In this document: piece after piece, positions 48,401 to 59,509 of the stretch | How positions within the stretch are numbered: position 1 is the stretch's first letter | Layout of the letters: the number at the start of each line of letters is the position of its first letter | NCBI GenBank assembly: GCA_027422505.1 | Contig: JAPQWV010000686.1 | Location: forward strand, 223,001-287,000 | DNA: 64,000 nucleotides | Origin: Craterostigma plantagineum | Lineage: Eukaryota > Streptophyta > Magnoliopsida > Lamiales > Linderniaceae | Direction: 5' to 3' | Notes under the pieces: model-generated | The model's database searches: none | The model's input: the letters and a program-made list of their open reading frames with translations, nothing else | Told to the model about the DNA's origin: nothing | Made by a program: the position numbers and the translations under genes

Positions 48401-49160
48401 TACCTTAATGTGTCCAAGCACCAATCCCATGTTTAGCCGAATCCCATTCCTCGCTCTTAATATACCTTCAAAAACTGTTCACGATTCAAAACCATCAAAG
48501 AAATGGTCAAATGAAACAGAAATAGAAAGGAAGGAAAAACAGAAAAAATACAAAAATAAAATGTATCCAAATCAAATACACGCCGATAATCCTTAATAAA
48601 CCCAATAGGAGGAATCTTTTCCTTTTTGGTGGTTGAGAGATCCCTGAGCTTCGAGCTCGTTTTTGCGACCAAAGAATGCTTCTTGTGGGGTGTGTCTTAC
48701 TTCTCTTGAGTCAAAGAATCGAGCGATGACCGTGAGATTTCTCTTCAACAGAAGCTGAATCTGCCATCCTTCTATGAGCACAAAAAGGAATTCTCACACA
48801 ACTCTAAAAATGAGTTAACTTTAACATCGGCTCTAAAATAATAACATCATCTCCAAAAAAATTTTGCAAAATCACATCAGAGGCTTTGCACGACCGGTCC
48901 AAATTGGCCTTCAATCACGTCGTAAATAAATCAAGTAAGAAAAAAAGTACACTTGAATGTGTCCAAGCACCAATCCCATCTTTAGCCGAATCCCGTTCCT
49001 CGCTCTTAATATACCTTCAAAAATTGTTCGCGATTCAAAACCATCAAATAAGTGGTCAAATGAAACAGAAATGGAAAAGAAGGAAAAACAGAAAAAATTG
49101 CAAAAATAAGACGTACCCGTATCAAATACACGCCGATAATCTTCTCTTCTCCAGCTCAAA
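45466..49160. repeat. Tandem array of two-module units, about 525 and 270 bp
   Basis: The anchor CGATAATCC (or a variant) lies at about 45781, 46314, 46568, 46989, 47262, 47536, 48061, 48584 and 49134, intervals 533, 254, 421, 273, 274, 525, 523 and 550. Module 1 (about 270 bp) runs from AGGAATTCTTACACAACTCT through GCACGACCGGTCCAAATTGG to the anchor. Module 2 (about 255 bp) holds an exon-like stretch that on the minus strand begins ATGGCGGATTCAGCTTCTGT and ends before GTACGTC, a possible donor. Short units lack module 2. The left end of module 1 resembles the start of the TauE exon at 43990. Open frames differ between copies by frameshifts, so I do not call coding genes. Confidence 0.85.
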
Positions 49161-49217
49161 GAGGAATCACATACCAAGTTAATTCCCAAAAGATCTCAAT
49201 CATATAAACGATGCCCT

Positions 49218-49425
49218 GTGGAAGAGGAGGAGCCGCAAATGTCCCAGAACAACCACCCTCTGCCGCCGTCAAATCGGAAGAAACAGGTACCGCGGCGTGT
49301 GCAAGTGGCAGTGGGGGCGGTACACCGCCGAAATCAGAGACCCGCACAAAAGGGCTCGCATCAGGCTCGGCACCTATCACACCGCCAGGGACGCCACCCC
49401 AGCCAAAGTACCACGTGAAGCGTGA
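49218..49425 (+). pseudogene. AP2/ERF DNA-binding domain fragment
   Basis: In the frame of 49285 the plus strand reads RYRGVCKWQWGRYTAEIRDP, then RIRLGTYHTARDA (to about 49395), the GCC-box-binding AP2/ERF domain with its YRG and RAYD-side elements; the final AAxAYD part is replaced by TPAKVPREA and a stop at 49423-49425. The upstream acidic stretch (EEEEPQMSQNNHPLPPS) is in a different frame, so one base is out of place near 49284. Length and frame rule out a working transcription factor. GC content is clearly above the surroundings. Confidence 0.7.
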
Positions 49426-49565
49426 GCATTGTGGATTTATTAGATGAATTCACAACATCATCGTGGATTCACACATTAAAACCTGAATAAAATAAAATTA
49501 AAATATAAATAGATAAAGCTCAATAATTATAGTACCTACCTAGAATCAATTCTTATTCATAACAA

Positions 49566-49723
49566 TTACAAAGTCGTTACTGCAAAATTCAAGAACGAAG
49601 ACCCTCCAATCTCAGAAGCTTCATGTGACTTCTTCTTCCAATACACAGCTTTCTCCTTCATTTTCTTACCCTTCTCGCATTAATCAACTCTCTTACCATT
49701 GCTTCAACTTCATCTCTCTTCAC
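49566..49723 (-). pseudogene. UDP-glycosyltransferase C-terminal fragment
   Basis: The minus strand reads VKRDEVEAMVRELIN, then after a frameshift GKKMKEKAVYWKKKSHEASE with GGSSFLNF. This is the family-1 plant glycosyltransferase tail (VKRDEVE..VRELM.GEKGK.M..KA..WK...EA...GGSS..N). The catalytic PSPG box that should lie upstream is not present. It is an isolated fragment. Confidence 0.6.
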
Positions 49724-49839
49724 CAGCAAAAATTGGAAGTTCCACAATAACACCACAAAATAGAAAAATCTAACACTGCGTAATCGATCAAACTCGAATC
49801 ACTTGAGCCCTGATTTAATTCGATGGGAACCCAAACCAT

Positions 49840-50205
49840 TTATTCGATTAAAAAGAAAAAGAAGATGAAACTGCGAGATAGGAAATTAATTGGAACAGAG
49901 AAAAGAGCTTCCATACATTCCAATTCTTCAATTTCGATCCCGATTGCTTCCTTCGGAAATTGTTGAGCGTGATGCGTCAAGAACAGCCTAGTCCCAAATA
50001 ATTCATCCATACAAAGACGGCCTAAAGTTCCAGGCTTGCAAAGGGACATTGAATTCCTCAAATCTGAGCTCTTCAATTTCATCTCCGTGCACGGGTAAGA
50101 AGGGTTTAATTCGTTGTTGCTTTTACAGCAAAAGTTCGGATGAAATGGAAAGAAAATGAAAATGCAGAGAGAAACTTTGTGACTCTTGGTATTTTGTCTT
50201 TCCAT
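49840..50205 (-). CDS. Hypothetical 121-codon frame, weak
   Basis: An ATG-initiated frame upstream of MLH3 on the opposite strand. The product starts with a hydrophobic run (VSLCIFIFFPFHPNFCC) and ends in Phe-rich sequence derived from a poly-pyrimidine stretch. No domain is recognised, and codon content gives no clear support. It could be part of a divergent transcript sharing the MLH3 promoter, or noncoding. Confidence 0.2.
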   Translation of the reverse strand: MERQNTKSHKVSLCIFIFFPFHPNFCCKSNNELNPSYPCTEMKLKSSDLRNSMSLCKPGTLGRLCMDELFGTRLFLTHHAQQFPKEAIGIEIEELECMEALFSVPINFLSRSFIFFFFLIE

Positions 50206-50823
50206 CTTCCAACCAACATGTAGAAAGAAATTAATTTTCCTTATTACTAAAGGCGAATCAGATGAATAAAGCGGATATATATAATGGCATTTGTAATTCC
50301 ACCCACATATAGGGTTAAAATGTTCACAATTTTTACTACTTTCATAATCCCATCAAAACCCCCACATAATGATGACGTGGCACATGGCAATGTTTAAAGA
50401 GGAGTGGCAATTTTCGTAAATAAATCCTCAAAGAAGCCTGATTCGAAGCCCTCTACCAACTTTTATATATATATGATATGAATATGATGATTATGTAATT
50501 CTCTCATTTTCTCTCCGTTCCAGTTCCCAAACATTCCCTTCGACTGCCTTTTTCCGCCGGCCTTCGAAAGTAAGATAGAAGATAAACGAGGTCGCAAATC
50601 GTCTCCGCTAAGAGTGATCTCCGATCGTTGGTCGATTAGCTTCAGCAGAGTTAATTCGTTTGTCCTCATCCTTTTCTACTTGTCTCAATCATGCATGTGA
50701 GTGGATTTTCTGAATTTATGTGAGAAGTCGAACCAAATGTGGCAAGTACTTACTCCCCTGACTGGTAATTCATATTTTCATTTTTATCTGCTTAATTTTA
50801 TGCATTAACTGTTGTATTGCCAG
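50206..50823 (+). promoter_or_regulatory. MLH3 promoter and 5' UTR region with probable UTR intron
   Basis: A donor GTGAGT at 50697 and acceptor CAG at 50821-50823 frame a likely 127-bp intron just before the chosen start codon. The preceding exon ends ATGCAT, in frame with the next exon, so a start two codons earlier (Met-His-Met) is possible. I prefer the ATG at 50824 because the family usually begins M-x-x-I-x-x-LP. A (TA)n tract lies at about 50464-50474. Confidence 0.5.
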
Positions 50824-53800
50824 ATGACGAGGATCCAACATTTGCCGGACGTTACTCGTAATTCGATTCGTTCGGGTGTGGTAATGCGTGATTTGACGAC
50901 GATTGTTGAGGAGCTTGTTTATAACAGCCTCGACGCAGGTGCTACAAAGGTATTTGTGATTGGTTGATTTATGAGACAGTTATAATTGCGTCACAAGAGT
51001 CGTCCTGCTATTTCTAGTACAAAACAGCTCGAACTTTTTTTCTTTTCCTTTTTACCTTCAATTTTCTATATGTATTTGACTAAATAAGAGAAGTTTTAGT
51101 AGTGTATTTTCAATTTTGTTAAAAATTGGTTGAGACGAACACGTGTGGAGAAGCTGTTGGGCTAGAATTGGTTGATAGTGGTTTTATGTGATTTTTCAGC
51201 TTGTATAGTAGAAGTTTTAAAATAATGTCCTTGTTTTGTTTGGTCCTTGTATGAATAATAGTCACTGGAGTTTAAAGATGACGCTTATATCAAGTCTCTG
51301 AGAATGTCAGTGCGAGAGAGTGTTTGGGTCGTAAAATCTCAAGTTTTTCAAACTTTTACGCATGCAATTGTAAGACTTTATAATTCAGATTTATACCTTT
51401 CATAATACTCGATCAATGTTCCACTAGGTCACTGTGGCAATTGGCATCAGCAGCTCCTATGTCAAGGTGGTAGATAATGGTAAGCCTACTTTCTGTCATG
51501 GCGCCATTTCTATTTCATGATGTGGTCAAAAGGTATTTGTGTATGGTCGTCTATAGTTTTTTGGTTACGATTTTTGTGTATTTCTGTTTGGTAAGCGTAG
51601 AGAGATGGACTTCAGTAGATTTCTCTTTTGATAATTATTGATTGTGTATGCCTTCTTGTCAGGAAAAGTTTGAAATGGGTGAGGCTTTACATTTTTCCAA
51701 AACCGTACTTCATCTGATGGTGACCTTACTTTTGTATATTGGTCATCATTTCGGGATTGAAACATTATCTCATATTGTAGGATCTGGTATAACGAGGGAT
51801 GGATTGATGCTGCTTGGAGAGCGCTACGGTAATTCTATAATAATCTTTTGTACCTGTCTAATTCACACCAGCCAACAAAGTTGGCCTTTAACTCCAAGAG
51901 CGAAGGATCAGTTTTAAGCGATATATTTGGTTATTGAATTTGAAATAAAAATAACGTAGCTGATAGTTGCTGTAACGGACTTGAGCATTTCTAGATTCAT
52001 GCCATTAGTTGTTGTAAGAGTGAGTAAGCAGTTTTGTTGGCAAGCTATAGCTTTGTTAGAAAATCATTGACAATGTGGTCAGAATGCATCTGCAATCATA
52101 ACTGTCAGAAGAAGGTTCTTTGTATCTTCTTGGTTCCAACACTTCTTAAATTGATCACGTTCAATGTTAAGCAGACATCATAGAAGTCACACGCTCACAC
52201 TTACCTCTTGACAGGAGAAAGTATGAGATTCAATTCCTATGCGTTTATGACAAGTGGTATTATTGATAATATCAGTGAGTTTCACTGATCTAGACCAAAA
52301 GAGTTAATTTTCATGCCCTTTTTCAGTTGGTATATGACATCTGTATTTTTGAATTCTTCTATCTTTTCTTCGCGCAGCAACATCAAAATTAGATCACCTA
52401 GCCACATTGGATTCTATTAGTGAAAATGTCGAGTTCCATGGAGACTCATTGCTGTCAATTTCTGGTGTTTCATTATTAGAGATTATGACAAAAACACGAG
52501 GGAAGGCAAACGGGTACAGAAAAATATTAAAGGTATGAACTTCATCTACTTTTCTTTAGGGTTTTGTCTGCTTTTTAGTTGCAGTAGTCTTGTGCTTTAG
52601 CTATTCTTGTTATTTTTATTGCAGAATTGCAAATGTTTGTATCTTGGAATCTGTGACGACGAGCAAAATGTTGGCACTACAGGTTTTTTTCAAATTGCTT
52701 ATCATCTTGTTAAACTTCCAGAACATCTGGCTGTGGGTTAAAGTCTATCACTGTTTATAAGGGTGGTCAACTGCCTATGCTCACTGTCTCTGTATTTCAT
52801 TGCAATATTAATTGTAGTGAGTGTCCGTGATATATTTTGCAATCAACCAGTTCGGCAGAAGCAGTTAAAATCCAGGTATGTTTGGCTATAATCTATCTTT
52901 TGGCAATTTTATTAATGCATCCCTTGTATGCTAGGCTTATACCTGATAAGGTTTTGGTGTCTGTGTCTCAATGCTAGACCCAATAAAGTTTTGGATTTGA
53001 TCAAAAAGAGTGTGCTGAGAATTGCCCTAGTTCACATGAATGTTTCCTTCAAAGTATTTGATGTGGAGAGGTACGTCCTTCTGCACCTTATTTATATGGC
53101 ATTGCCATTATATACATATTTTTTTTATCATATTGTTCTTGCAATGCAGTGGAGATGAGTTGCTTCGAACTGAACCTTCACCTTCTCCATTGCTACAACT
53201 TTCGAGTAATTTTGGGATTGAATATTCCAGTACTCTCCACAAGTTGAATGTATCTGATGGTGAATTGAAGCTTTCTGGGTATATTTCTGGTCCTCGCGAA
53301 ACTCTCCCTCTAAAGGTGAGGTGCGTCTTTTAACTTTTGATGGTGTCATATGCCTGACAGTTTCAATTATCTAATGCATTGCTCGTACAGGAACTCCAGT
53401 ATTTTTGTATCCACAATCTCTTTGTTCTGTTGTTTTTGTTATTGGGTAGATAATGTTCAATATTCAGGACATTTGTGTGTTGTTTTCTTAATAAATATGC
53501 AGACATAAACTCGAGGTTTATCTGCGTGGGACCTATGCATAAACTAGTGAACCAGCTGGCTGCTAAGTTTGATGACATGCCCTCCACTAATCTTCGTTAT
53601 GAGAAACAAAAGAAATTTGGTTTAGGTCCAACATATATTCTAAACCTGACTTGCCCAAAATTTTATTATGATATAGCTTACACAGAGCGATCGAGGCCCT
53701 CCGTGGAATTTAAGGTGATGTTTCATTTTACTCAACTAACTCTTTGGCATGGTACGAATCTAGCTAGAAATTTATATAAAGTATTCTCCAAACATGTAAT

Positions 53801-54726
53801 AGTTAGATAGCTATGTCATTAGTATCTAGCTATAACAAGCCACTTGAATGTAAACTGGTTCATTTGCAAATGTGTTATGACTTATTTTACTCTGTTCTGG
53901 CAGTCTCTCAGTTTATAACTTAACCAAGTTTTCTTCAGTTTCTAGTATGCTTTTCAAGTTTTTGTGAGATCTCTACTGACGTTCGGTGTAATGGAGTGGC
54001 TAATAATGACACATTTGTTAGTATTAAGTTGCCCAATTAGATAGTTCTTATTCTCATATGTTTTTTCATTGCTTTTGTGTACCAGGATTGGGTTCCTATA
54101 CTTTCATTGATCGAGACGGGAGTTATCTCCACTTGGACTGTGAACATAACTTGTGGTACTGGACAACTAAACTTATGAATGCGTATCCTTGTTTCAGATC
54201 TCTTTGCAAAATTTGCTGCATCTGCAAACATTTGTGGGGCCTATAATACTCTTTGGTTTTCAATAGTATTAACAGAAAACTGATCTCGATATTCGTCACA
54301 CTCATTATCTTCGTAATTCCTTTAATAGCATCGTTGATGTTAATCATTAGACTTTGAAATTCCTTTGTTGTGCAGTATAATAAGTTCTCCAAAGTTTGTT
54401 TATGGTGAGTATTGTTTATTGCCCCTTCTGGCGCATGGAACATGTGAACAGGTCTCTGTTGAACTTCTTTTATACGCAACTCTAACCCGTTGTTATTTGT
54501 TTTCAATTGGCTTGCAGGTTCTTTAAACTCTGGGAAAGATATGATGGATGTTTATGAAAATATGAAAAAGAGGCCCAGGATGCCACAGACCTCTGTAGTT
54601 CTCCCCTCCCCAGAATTGAAGAATCCATCCAGAAATTGCGATGACGCCTCAGATTTGGATGAGACTTTATTTTCATACGAACAGCCTTCAAAAAAGTTCT
54701 GCACGCTCAAAAAGCTTCTGAATGAG
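50824..54726 (+). other. MLH3: MLH3 exons 1-14: ATPase and transducer domain
   Basis: Exons: 50824-50949, 51428-51479, 51781-51828, 52378-52532, 52625-52682, 52818-52875, 52978-53070, 53150-53315, 53391-53406, 53503-53714, 54086-54155, 54198-54255, 54376-54404, 54518-54726. ATP-binding residues: Glu30 and Asn34 in EELVYNS, Asp58-Gly62 in DNGSG. Residues 94-100 are EFHGDSL where the family has GFRGEAL. GTTVSVRDIF and QPVRQK follow. The 16-base exon 9 (ELQYF) joins exon 10 to give YINSRF, a conserved transducer phrase. Exons 11-13 were chosen because they are the only set I found that keeps the frame into GSLNSGKD. Confidence 0.8.
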
Positions 54727-57700
54727 GTAGGTTTACTTTCTGATATCAACTGTGTAAGCCCGTATCATGGATTTTTTGCTGGCTGTAAAGTAATTCCATG
54801 TAATGAAACTAGAAGTCATATCCTGCCTTATAATGTATTCCCTTTGGCAGGCATGCATGTTTGCCAAGGACGTAGATTGCATACTATCTCCAGCATATAC
54901 GAATATGCTATCAACTGTTGGAGAACTTCACGAGTTTGATTGTGACGTACAAATCGTTCAGCACCCAAGAAAATCATTTCTACGGAGTTGCTCTTACGAA
55001 AGAAACTGGCTTCATGGGGATAGTAGACCCGAAAGAGATCAAATATTTGAATTTGGAGATGATGACATCGTAATGAAAACAAAACGGTTTGACCGTGTTG
55101 ATATAACAGAATATAAAACTGAGATCTCTGCTTGTGAAGAACTGAAATTTGATGGGACTCTCCCATTTAGCATTTCTCCGATCACTAATGGTGAAATTAA
55201 TGGTGGATCCATTTTCTTTACTGGAAACTCGGTAACGTCATCTTCATTCTTACAGAATTTCCTTCCTGAGTCCTCTGTACAAGGGGTGGATCAGAGTTTG
55301 AGGCTTTGGTTTCTCACATCTAAAAGGTCGCCAGTGAAGGAAAAAGCTATTATCCATGAAAGTCTAAGCGGAGGTAATTTTGGCCTTCGTGAAGATAGTA
55401 GTAATAAGCATTTGATTTGGAGAGAGGATGAAGATTTGAAATGTCCCAGTTCCAGTGCAGAAGAGAGTTGGCTGCAGCATTATTCCTTTGCAAACTCATC
55501 GCCCGATAATAGGAGTCCCAGTTACGATGCCATGCAAATTGGTGAATTTCCTTCTGTCCAGAATCTCATTTGTTCAACACCACTCAAAGGACCTACTAAA
55601 TTAGACTTGTCACCTTTGACTCCTTATGGCAAGCAAAGTCCCAAATACCGTTCAGCACATTCGTTATCCGACTTTCAACATGCAAAACACGAATGTGGAA
55701 TACCTTATGAAAGCAAGCGGCGATCCTTGGTTAACACGAGAAAATCTGTGAGAAGTCATTCAGCTCCACCATTTCACAAAAGGAAGCAGAGATACTTGGA
55801 TCTGACTGATTCTTCCTCCCTGATGTCCACAAAAGAAGATCTCGGTAATCCCGATCGATCATTTTCCTTGAGAGGTTGGATCATAAATAACTTTGTTCAT
55901 TAGTTCAAATTTTAATATTTAAAGTATTTAAAGGAATATTATATTCATTGCACTGAATGAAGCAGCGAGAACAACGCTTATTTTCATTTGGTGGCAGGGA
56001 ACTCAATGTGCTTGAAAAAACCATTTCTGCAGCGTCCACGGTCTCCAAAAGAAAGATTGGCCATGGATTGTGAATTAGTTGAGAGGTTAGATTCCTCTTC
56101 GTTTTTATCCACAGTGTCAATTCTTCATCATGTTTGATTTGGTGAGCAGGTTTATTAATGATATTTGAAATCATCGTGTTAACAAATGCATTTTACAGTT
56201 TATCTTCTCTTTATGGCAGCACATGTTCTGAAATGACGCCAAAAGTCATCATGGGGAGGAATTCTAAATCAATGAAGAACATGGTGGAAACAAAGTCTGA
56301 TGATCGTGAGTTTCTTCCGAGTCCGAAAACGGTTTAATAAGTGTCACGTGTGAGACATCTTTGAATTTAACGCTTTCCATGTATGATTTTCTGCTCCTCG
56401 ACCGCGAAAATTAATGAGACATAGATTCGTCAAAAAAAAAAAAAAAAAACGCATTTAGGACGAATCTCCTTCTTGGCATGCTTAGCAGTAGTAATCTGAT
56501 TCCTCACTTTTCAGGTGGGGATTCGCAAGAATTACAGAATGGTTCTTCGAGGAAATGGCTGAGTTGCACTTCACCAACTGTGGTTAAGCACTTTACACCA
56601 CAACAAATTATATTAATTATTTGTACATCCATCTAACTTGATCAATTTTTGTTCTGTATCTGACGTCAGGGTGGAACCTTTGGTTGTAATGAAACTCAGA
56701 ATACTGTACTCGACATATCTTGTGACGTCTTTCACCTATGTGGTGATTCCTTAGTTCCTAAACTGATTGATAAGAGCTCTTTGGAGGACTCCAAAGTTTT
56801 CGATCAAGTTGATAAGAAATTTATTCCTGTGGTGGCTGGGAAAACACTTGCTATAATTGATCAGGTTATGTCATTTCTTTAGACAGACTTGGTAGTACTG
56901 TTAGCATTTTGCCTGTTTCATTTCCTTGGCTTGATAAAACTGCCCCTAAACTAACTTCAGTTTCACAATTGTATTTCAGCATCTTTTGTGTAATTCCTAT
57001 CAGTGGCATATGTTCATAAAAATCCACAGATGAAGTGTTCTGTTGATATTCATCATATGCTTAACGCTAGAGGAAGCCGTTGATGAATATCAGATATTAC
57101 TTATATGTCAATAATAAGTAAACATTCAGTTTTTCAATAGCGTTTACAATTTCGATATTTTCCAATTTCTTGTTGTTTACAGCACGCTGCCGATGAAAGA
57201 ATCCGACTGGAAGATTTGCAGGAGAAGGTAAGATCACCTGAAGATCTTATATTGTAAGGTGCTTCGGTCTGTGTTCATTACTCATCCGACTAAATGTAGG
57301 TGTTGCTTGGTGAAATGAAGACAATCACCTATCTAAGTGATGAACAAATTTTGGTATGTGTATCTCTGTCTGAGATTATTTTTGTTGCTCAAATTTTACC
57401 GGTTAATAATATTTTATCGGTCAATGGTTACAGGCCTTACCTGAAATTGGCTATCAGTTATTAGATCACTATGCTGAACAAATTCAGGATTGGGGTTGGA
57501 TCTGCAATGTTCACTGCAACAGAGAAATTTCCTTTACCAAGTAATAATGCATCGTCTCATTAAGTTGTGGTCAAGTATAGATTAGAGTCACCTTTGACCT
57601 TAGAGTTAATGTAGTGATGCATTAAAAATGATTACAAGCATTATTTCTGGAGTTGACCCATCCACCTTATTTTTTGCAAGCAGGAATTTGAATTTCCTTC

Positions 57701-58893
57701 ACAAGCAGCCAACAGTTACACTTCTTGGGGTAAATTCATATGCTAATTACACATAACTGCTTCAACTAGGCTTTGCTTGGTTTATTTTATTTCTTGATTC
57801 CTTCTTCTATTAGAATTGTAACATTAGCTATTATTATTGACTTCGATCACATTCCATTTCCAGTCAATTTTGTGTTCTGTTTGAATGCAACTGAACATCA
57901 AATTTAGCAATCAATATAGGGCAGGCATAACAAACGGTTTATTATTGTAGCATCTTTAGTTGGGAGTCGTGGAAATTGAGGACCCCTGATAGTTGGCCGT
58001 CACTTGTAGTACTTTAGAACTGGTTTGGCAAAGCAGGCCTTATGTTCCGTGGTTTAACTTTCAGGTACCGTGCATTTTGGGTGTGAATTTAAATATCACA
58101 GATCTCCTTGAGTTCTTACAACAGGTGAGTGATCAATATTTTGGGGGTAAAGTAAATTCATATCCAATTCGTCTTCTATAATTTGGAAACCCCCAAAATG
58201 AATAATGCGATGGTGATTCTGAGTTCCAATATCGTATTTGTGCAGCTTGATGACACAGATGGGTCATCGACAATGCCTCCATCTGTTCATCGTATACTTA
58301 AGAATAAAGCATGCAGGGGTATGGTTTTTAAAATTAACATGCCAGGCATCTATCTCGAATTTTATTTTATTTTTTGTGATTGGAATAAGCAATTAATTTT
58401 TACAAATAATAAATTAGGTGCAATCATGTTTGGCGACACTTTGCTGCATTCTGAATGTTCCCTGGTTGTTGAAGAGCTGAAGCGTACATCACTATGTTTC
58501 CAGGTTAGCTGAGCTTAATTAACGAGAAATACCACCACCACCACCACCATCATCATCATCATCGTCATCATCATCGTCATCGTCATCATCATCATCATCT
58601 TCTTCTTCAAGTCGATCTTCTTTCCATCATCTGAATGTGTTTGTTTTCTTCTACATCATCATCATCTTCTTCTTCTTCAAGTCGATCTTCTTTCTGAATG
58701 TGTTTGTTTTCTTCTACATCATCTGCAGTGTGCTCATGGACGACCAACGACTGTACCCATCGTAAGCTTAGATCTGTTACACGACAAGATTGCTAAGCTG
58801 GGTTCAAATGAACTGTCGTGGCACGGATTGCAGCGCCATAAAATCAGCATCGAACGTGCTACACGTCGTCTAAGGTCGTCCGCGTTCTCTTGA
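50824..58893 (+). CDS. MLH3: MLH3, MutL-homologue mismatch repair and crossover protein
   Basis: MLH3 pairs with MLH1 to form MutL-gamma, the nuclease that resolves meiotic recombination intermediates as crossovers, with a lesser role in mismatch repair; it acts in the nucleus. Twenty-seven coding exons can be joined with matching phases and GT-AG borders to 3447 bp, 1148 residues plus stop, near the length of plant MLH3. The N-terminal ATPase carries VVEELV-like IVEELVYNSLDAGATK and VDNGSGI; the C-terminal domain carries DQHAADERIRLE, KACRG and CAHGRP. The exon map is given in the three sub-entries. Odd points: the GFRGEAL-type ATPase motif reads EFHGDSL, and exon 9 is only 16 bases. The gene is free of stops on this model, so I treat it as intact, with 54086-54404 the least certain splices. 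Confidence 0.9.
54851..56582 (+). other. MLH3: MLH3 exons 15-18: variable linker
   Basis: Exons: 54851-55874 (1024 bp, the largest), 55998-56085, 56220-56305, 56515-56582. The product is polar and Ser-rich with low conservation, as expected for the linker between the two globular domains; the basic patch VRSHSAPPFHKRKQRYLDL is a conserved plant MLH3 landmark. The intron at 56306-56514 holds an A18 tract (56432-56449). Confidence 0.85.
56670..58893 (+). other. MLH3: MLH3 exons 19-27: MLH1-binding and endonuclease domain
   Basis: Exons: 56670-56864, 57183-57227, 57300-57353, 57434-57540, 57684-57729, 58065-58124, 58246-58318, 58418-58503, 58729-58893. The metal-binding nuclease motif DQHA(X)2E(X)4E is complete at residues 936-947 and is split by an intron between Gln937 and His938. 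ACR (1063-1065) and CAHGRP (1095-1100) complete the zinc-binding set. VPCILGVNL and LLEFLQQ are typical. The domain shows none of the drift seen in the ATPase motif. Confidence 0.9.
58525..58715 (+). repeat. CAT/TCT microsatellite and 75-bp tandem duplication in MLH3 intron 26
   Basis: (ACC)n then (ATC)n and (GTC/ATC)n repeats run from about 58533 to 58600. They are followed by two copies of a block containing CTTCTTCTTCAAGTCGATCT and TGAATGTGTTTGTTTTCTTC (about 58595-58655 and 58660-58720). The last copy leads directly into the exon 27 acceptor. Confidence 0.85.
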
Positions 58894-59509
58894 TTTGTCT
58901 TCATGCAGCATTAAGGCATAATTCATCAACAATAATACAAACGTAAGGTGTAGCATATCTTAACGTAACAATGGTGTACCATATCTTAACGTAACAATGT
59001 ACGACGTCAATGAAAATACTAAATGCTTTGTGAAGACATGCGTTTCATCTTTCGTCTCTCATATGTCTTCCTTTTCCTCGAAACTTTGCTTGGTAGACGG
59101 TGAGGAAGATAGAGGCAAAATAACTAGGAACATCCATTTGGAGCATAATTCATTATCATGCAAAACACCTCTTCACTAGGAACATGCTAATCAATATTTC
59201 CTAACTAATATGCATAGAGTTAAACATGATCGTACACATGATAGTGATTAAACCAATTATCACATTGAATGAAAAAAGCGATATCACTACAAAAGTACAT
59301 AGTGATCGCTCGTTATCTGGCTGGAAAAGGTTGTCCGAAGCTTTCTCTCGCCCAACCTTGTAATATATCACAGTGATTGACAATTTGTTGGTACTCGCGT
59401 AATCGTATTGCGAGTATTACCTAATGTTGATTACCTCAAACAAAAGCCCTTACAGTTTACATGTCAGATCGTGTTAAGTAATTTTTTCATGCGTTGAGTG
59501 TAGGAGTGT
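58894..59509. other. MLH3 3' flank, no further gene seen
   Basis: A 26-bp unit with CATATCTTAACGTAACAATG is repeated twice at about 58951-59001. No clear coding sequence follows. A 60-codon plus frame at 58997-59179 has no recognisable content. Confidence 0.5.

Noticed and set aside
50463..50669. A 68-codon minus-strand frame in the MLH3 5' region
   Set aside because: It lies antisense to the probable MLH3 leader and has no motif; probably chance.
54803..55903. A 366-codon single-exon gene
   Set aside because: Its first codons are intron and its last codons run past the donor at 55875; the middle is MLH3 exon 15.
58183..58512. A 109-codon plus frame as a separate gene
   Set aside because: It is MLH3 exons 25 and 26 read through the intron between them.
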